A stretch of 64,000 bases of DNA. It comes from Eutreptiella sp. 'Long Island Sound 2002' (lineage: Eukaryota > Euglenozoa > Euglenophyceae > Eutreptiales > Eutreptiaceae). The notes under the pieces are model-generated. The model saw nothing but the letters and a program-made list of their open reading frames with translations, made no database searches and had not been told where the DNA came from. Below are positions 60,032 to 64,000 of the stretch, piece by piece. Position 1 is the first letter of the stretch; each line of letters starts with the position of its first letter. A program made the position numbers and the translations under genes. The stretch is from positions 161,824,283 through 161,888,282 of the forward strand of contig OZ038381.1 of NCBI GenBank assembly GCA_964036045.1, in the 5' to 3' direction.

Positions 60032-62619
60032 TTAGCGCTTGCGCAGACCAGATGCACGGGGCTTCTTAGCACCTGTGTTAGCAGGCTGCTTGGCAAGGGC
60101 TGCAGCACCAGACTTGGCAGTGGCAGAGTTCTATGACTGTGTGTTTCCACCCTGGGATGGTGAAAAATGATTCACAAAAGTATTCATACCTTTGCCAGTA
60201 GGGGCAACAGTGCCTGAGGAGGAAGCTGGGGTGGCCTGAGCGCACTGCGTGCCACTGGGTGAGGGGGCAGGGGCAGTTTTGGGTTTCTTCTTTGGAGTCT
60301 GTGTCTCTGGTTGCGACTCTGCCTCCCCATCTTGCTCCTCAGGATCCTCATCTACATACCTAACCCCAGAACAATCCACAGGAAAACCTGCCCCCAAGTC
60401 GTGGTACACATCCTCCCATGACTTGGGGGGGCACGTGTCGGCGTTGGTGATACCTGCTCTGATGAGCTGAACAAAGTCATCGGGCACAACAGTCTCCTCA
60501 CCCAAAAGGGCACACACAACATTACAGTCCTTGGAAAACCTGGTAGACATCATGCTTGCAAAATACACAGACAGAGTCCCCAGCAAAAACCAGTTGCCTG
60601 CCCGTTCTGGGACCGGAACCAGCCTCAAAAGAAATGAGAATATTTCAACGGGCATCACAGACGACATGGGTCCTTCAGTAAAAGCCACGTAACGGGGAAG
60701 CCTGTTATCAAAGGCAGTGGCAGAACAAATGGAAACCAGATGGGACGTAGAAGTGTACAGCGGGGTCTTGCTTGACAAATTGTAAAGTGCAACATCACAC
60801 TGATACATATCCTCAGCCACAATGGCCTTCAAAGCAGCAACAGTGGCTTTCACATCAGCAGACTCACCCGCAATGAACACAGGCACACCGGACAAAAGGA
60901 GCTGCGCAACCAGGTTATGCAAACCAGCTGTATAGAGGCGGGGCACCTCAATGACACAAGCAGCAAAGGGCAGTGAACTAATGATACTGGGAACAGGGAC
61001 TCCACAACGCATTGCCATCAGTTCCACACGGCCTGACTCTGCAATGAGTTTGCCTGTGCTTGACTCAACGAGGGACTCCCTAGCACACTGGATACTGACC
61101 AGACCAGTATCAGATTTTTCACAAACAGGCTTAGCAACAGGCTTCTGCAACAATCCCCGCAACCCCTCATATTTGGGTTCCTTCCAAAGAGGGGCCTTAA
61201 TTACTGCTGACCACGGGGGCCAGGGGTTTTCTTCAGTCCAGGTCCAACTGCCATAGGCTACCTTCAGGTGTGATGCAATAGCGCACTGCCTTTTGGCCAT
61301 CTCGATAGTACCAAGTGTAGCTGCAGACAGGTGGTAGCACAGGGTGGGCTCCTATTGTGCATTAATTGAACGACACACAAGCTGGCCGAAATTTCGGCCA
61401 GGTCGGTCGATTTATTCGAATACAAACCCCTGTTTGACCAAAACATACCTCTGGTGTTGTTCACAAGCCCATTGGTAACCGCCTCGGGATGAAGAATGTG
61501 CTAGGACCACATCTGGGCCTTTTTAACATCTTTTATAATTTTTTTGAGACCAGGTAGGGTACTTTTTGTCCCATCCATGTAACCTACGATCTCGCGAAGT
61601 CGGTCAGGCGTGATGCCTTCCACTTCCTTGAACGTACCCAGTGCGGGATGTAGTCCACGCTTTTCCATGGCTGCCATGGCGTCTACTGAAGGAAGACCCA
61701 CAAATTTCACCAAACGCCCAACGCCACCCCACCGTTTGGCAACAGCACTCTGCACCGGAGAACATGTGGAACACAGAAGCTGGCCGAAATTTCGGCCAGG
61801 TCGATCGACAAAACCGAATTAATAAATGAAACACACCACAGTGCCTTCCTCGGCAGTAACACCACACTCTTCAAGCATAACAGTAATGTGATGGTACAGG
61901 GTGTACTCATTGGCATCCTCATCCTCAAGCCTATCCAGGAGTAGGGACATTCGCTCTGATGTGGTGGATGCTGAGCCAGCAGTGGTCTGGATTTGATGTA
62001 AGCCTGCAAGCCGGCGCCTAGTCCGCAGGGGGCAGTCCTGTTTGACTTCATAACCACCGAATACCAGGGTCCAATCCGGAGTCTCCATATTTTTCATCTC
62101 AAATTCGGTCTTGTGTTTTTGGGCAGCAGTGTAAACATGCTGACCCCCCAACAGAACCCAGCGAGTGGCTGTGCAACAGGAATATTCGTAACGACAGGGT
62201 CGAAAATTCAGACGCGAAAACGGTACTATCGAGAAGAATACCACAACACACATACGAGTGACTTTATAAAAAAGAAGATCCTGGATGTAATCCACAGGCG
62301 GGGCTGCCTTCAGATCGTCGTAGCGGCGTTGCACGCGATCATCCGAAATCCTACGGACCTGCCCAAATTTTCGGTCGTGGTCGATAATAATCTGATCCCA
62401 CCGAACCTTTATTTTCGTCGTTGACGTAACCCAGTCGGATAACTTGATGGAGGATGATGAATTTTTCTTTGGTGCGGCCTTAGGCTTCTTTTGAAGTCCC
62501 TCTGTGCTCGCCTGGTCCTCTTGAGACTGGGATTGCACTTGAGATTGCCCATTGTCTGCTGCAGGCTCACCATCTGGCGAAACAGCCATGTCCTGCGATA
62601 CCCCTCCAGGCTCAGTCAT
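60032..62619 (-). CDS. Multi-exon gene of unknown function with palindrome-bearing introns
   Basis: From ATG at 62619 (MTEPGGVSQDMAVSPDG). Exons by eye: 61837-62619, 61449-61749, 60190-61320 and 60032-60099. Introns: 61750-61836 (GTGTGT...GTGCAG), 61321-61448 (GTATGT...CTGCAG) and 60100-60189 (GTATGA...CTGCAG); phases agree. An in-frame TAG at 61501-61503 is probably the end of a further short intron (TCCTAG). A small intron may also lie near 62160-62270. The N-terminus is Gln/Ser/Lys-rich, and the middle has SLPFAACVIEVPRLYTAGLH and LLLSGVPVFIAGESADVK. The acidic region DEDPEEQDGEAESQPETQ is followed by a Lys/Pro tail ending GAKKPRASGLRKR, nuclear-localisation-like. No domain is recognised. 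Confidence 0.5.
61321..61448 (-). other. Intron with palindrome copy 4
   Basis: 128-nt intron, AG/GTATGTTTTGG at the 5' side and CCTGTCTGCAG at the 3' side. The palindrome sits at 61382-61401. Confidence 0.75.
61382..61401. repeat. Palindrome copy 4 (inside an intron)
   Basis: CTGGCCGAAATTTCGGCCAG, with conserved flanks ATTCGAATAAATCGACCGAC and CTTGTGTGT on the minus strand. Confidence 0.95.
61750..61836 (-). other. Intron with palindrome copy 5
   Basis: 87-nt intron, GTG/GTGTGTTTC at the 5' side and CCGGTGCAG at the 3' side, phase 0. The palindrome sits at 61780-61799 in mid-intron. Confidence 0.7.
61780..61799. repeat. Palindrome copy 5 (inside an intron)
   Basis: CTGGCCGAAATTTCGGCCAG, with flanks ATTCGGTTTTGTCGATCGAC and CTTCTGTGT on the minus strand; about 50 bp in all is shared with copy 4. 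Confidence 0.95.
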
Positions 62620-62738
62620 AAAATAAAGGGCTACAGGGCAACATTTCATGAAGGGGAGAGTTCCCAGATAGCAAATAACAAGCACAGATCAACCAAAAAA
62701 GGACCAAAACGGACTGCCTGACAGGAAATTCGGATAAC

Positions 62739-62758
62739 CTGGCCGAAATTTCGGCCAG
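62739..62758. repeat. Palindrome copy 6
   Basis: CTGGCCGAAATTTCGGCCAG. The ATTCGG flank is on the plus strand here, so this copy is in the opposite orientation to copies 2, 4 and 5. Confidence 0.95.
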
Positions 62759-62806
62759 CACTGCTCTGCATGTCAAACCACTGTGTACAAATACCATTCT
62801 GAGAGG

Positions 62807-62826
62807 CTGGCCGAAATTTCGGCCAG
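62807..62826. repeat. Palindrome copy 7
   Basis: CTGGCCGAAATTTCGGCCAG in the short non-coding gap between two gene segments. Confidence 0.95.
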
Positions 62827-62877
62827 AACCTTAAGTCATTTGTGTTCTGGGGGTAGCCATATGACAAAACAACAAGT

Positions 62878-62897
62878 CTGGCCGAAATTTCGGCTAG
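62878..62897. repeat. Palindrome copy 8 (one mismatch)
   Basis: CTGGCCGAAATTTCGGCTAG. Copies 6-8 are spaced 68 and 71 bp apart, which may mean two or three short introns with tiny exons, or a small tandem insertion. Confidence 0.9.
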
Positions 62898-62989
62898 AAA
62901 AACATGAAACAGCAAATAGACACACCAAAATCACTGGCAATGCGTGGCAGAACCCATACCACAGTGACAAACACAGCTGCAAACAGAAA

Positions 62990-63985
62990 TCAGTCCCAAT
63001 CCCGGGTATCCACACCGATGTGTTCCGCCTCATCTAGGGCTTCAAAGGAGGCAACGCTGTCTGCATCACAATCAATATCCTGGTCACTATCACAACAGTC
63101 GACAGCAATGGAATCATCAAGGGCGGGGGGGGGTACTGGGCGGGGGGGGGGGGGCGGGGGGGGGGCTGGGGGGCCTCTGGCTCGGGGCTTCGGGGGTGGC
63201 TTTGGGGGCAAGGCAATTCCACCAGGAGCAGCAGCAGCAGCAGCAGCAGGCGGTGCACGGTTGGCAGCGCGAATAGAAGCATGTGCAGTACGCAACACCC
63301 CTTGCTCGGCAGCAGTGCGGGCAGGTGCATTTGTCTGTAAAAAATCCTCAACACCCTCAGGAACCCTGGTACGCGCAACCAGATTTTGCATTGCATGCAA
63401 CAGAACCACTTTTAAACGGTCTGTGGTGATTCGTGTCCTAGACATGGTACCGGGGAACGTCAAATCCTCAACTGCATCCAGTCTTCTCACCTCAACTTTA
63501 TCGTCCGGAACGGGAACACAAATGGGCAGGCTCTGTGTATGGGCTGTCAAGATGAATTGTTTAAGATTGGCAGAGAACATTGCCACGGATCTCTCAGTCA
63601 GCACACCACGCAAAACTTTCTCTCCCGGTTGGACAGGGGGAAGTGTCAGAAATAAATCAGACGACTGTTGGACACTAGTACAGGCAGTGTTGCGGCGACA
63701 GTGGGCTGAGAACCGACTCAGAAGTGCCTCACCCAGCTCCTCAGAGTGGATACACCCTAGGGAGGCGGAATGCCACTGACTCCAAAACAAAAGAGCAACA
63801 GCGGTGGTTTTCACATACTCCGTGGTTAACTGTTCCTGGGGCTTTAGGATGTTCAGCATGAGCAGTAGGGACATCTCAAGTGCCTGCTTAGCTACAATAC
63901 CGGAACCTGCCCCCCGTCCCTCCCAGTTGCACTCACGAACCAAAGTCCCAATGCTGAAAGCAGCTGGACAGTATGTGTACAGCAA
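62990..63985 (-). CDS. Unknown protein with Ala/Pro-rich linker and acidic tail, 5' end likely outside the window
   Basis: About 330 codons open almost to the window end, so the start may lie beyond 64000. The N-terminal 200 residues look globular (EMSLLLMLNILKPQEQLTTE, VLRGVLTERSVAMFSANLKQ, TDRLKVVLLHAMQNLVARTR). Then come poly-Ala and poly-Pro stretches with CAG/GCA repeats and a G-run, then an acidic tail (DSDQDIDCDADSVASFEALD). It ends in a TGA after RDWD, or is spliced nearby (TTTCTGTTTGCAG follows). It lies just upstream of the gene at 60032-62619 in the same orientation, with three palindrome copies between, and might be its 5' part. No family is recognised. Confidence 0.5.
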   Translation of the reverse strand: MLYTYCPAAFSIGTLVRECNWEGRGAGSGIVAKQALEMSLLLMLNILKPQEQLTTEYVKTTAVALLFWSQWHSASLGCIHSEELGEALLSRFSAHCRRNTACTSVQQSSDLFLTLPPVQPGEKVLRGVLTERSVAMFSANLKQFILTAHTQSLPICVPVPDDKVEVRRLDAVEDLTFPGTMSRTRITTDRLKVVLLHAMQNLVARTRVPEGVEDFLQTNAPARTAAEQGVLRTAHASIRAANRAPPAAAAAAAPGGIALPPKPPPKPRARGPPAPPPPPPPRPVPPPALDDSIAVDCCDSDQDIDCDADSVASFEALDEAEHIGVDTRDWD

Positions 63986-64000
63986 AGCCTTAAGGGCTAA

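Noticed and set aside
60131-61503. In-frame TAG codons at 60131 and 61501 suggesting stop-codon reassignment
   Set aside because: The first falls in an intron with a good donor (GTATGA) and acceptor (CTGCAG) whose removal restores the frame; the second can be a 3' splice site. Long ORFs elsewhere contain no TAG.

Overview
This window looks like nuclear DNA of a eukaryotic microbe, most likely a unicellular alga or related protist. The reasons are sparse genes with GT-AG introns, many dispersed and tandem repeats, long poly-G/poly-C runs, and several classes of eukaryotic retroelement. The species cannot be named from the sequence. Most of the window is repetitive non-coding DNA. Gene models below are partial exons read by eye unless stated otherwise.

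Layout. 1-14 kb: repeats, low-complexity tracts, a few candidate exons (2.8-3.6, 6.9-7.1, 10.0-10.3, 10.8-11.8 kb) and a dead Ty3/gypsy integrase (4.2-4.5 kb). 14.5-18.6 kb: a Penelope-like retroelement with 352-bp pseudo-LTRs, an inverted partial LTR, a basic ORF1, a split reverse transcriptase (RT) reading frame and hammerhead-ribozyme-like cores in its LTRs. 19.3-20.5, 44.6-45.7 and 49.3-50.5 kb: three copies of a 1.13-kb element with short terminal inverted repeats, each beside degenerate TTAGGG-like tracts and G-run blocks. 21.5-22.9 kb: a divergent dynamin-like gene. 23.05-32.35 kb: a full-length 9.3-kb non-LTR retrotransposon (minus strand) with a perfect 19-bp target-site duplication, a poly(A) tail, two canonical 2A-like peptides in ORF1, a decayed 2A-like motif in ORF2, and a roughly 180-bp inversion that flips the piece of the RT just after the catalytic DD. 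33-37 kb: fragments of a multicopy gene family and minisatellites. 39.1-40.0 kb: a secreted SGNH hydrolase. 41.6-44.4 kb: a tRNA-like sequence and a 5'-truncated LINE (zinc finger plus RNase H). 46.3-46.8 kb: an intact-looking member of the multicopy family. 52.0-55.2 kb: four phase-compatible exons of a wax ester synthase/diacylglycerol acyltransferase. 58.4-59.3 kb: an RNase H fragment of a DIRS-like or related retroelement. 59.7-64.0 kb: a gene cluster of unknown function whose introns and flanks carry eight copies of the palindrome CTGGCCGAAATTTCGGCCAG.

The items most worth following up are the LINE with serial 2A-like peptides and its RT micro-inversion, the palindrome family in introns at 59.7-62.9 kb (possible introner-like element), and the Penelope-like element with hammerhead-like cores that differ at one key base between its arms.
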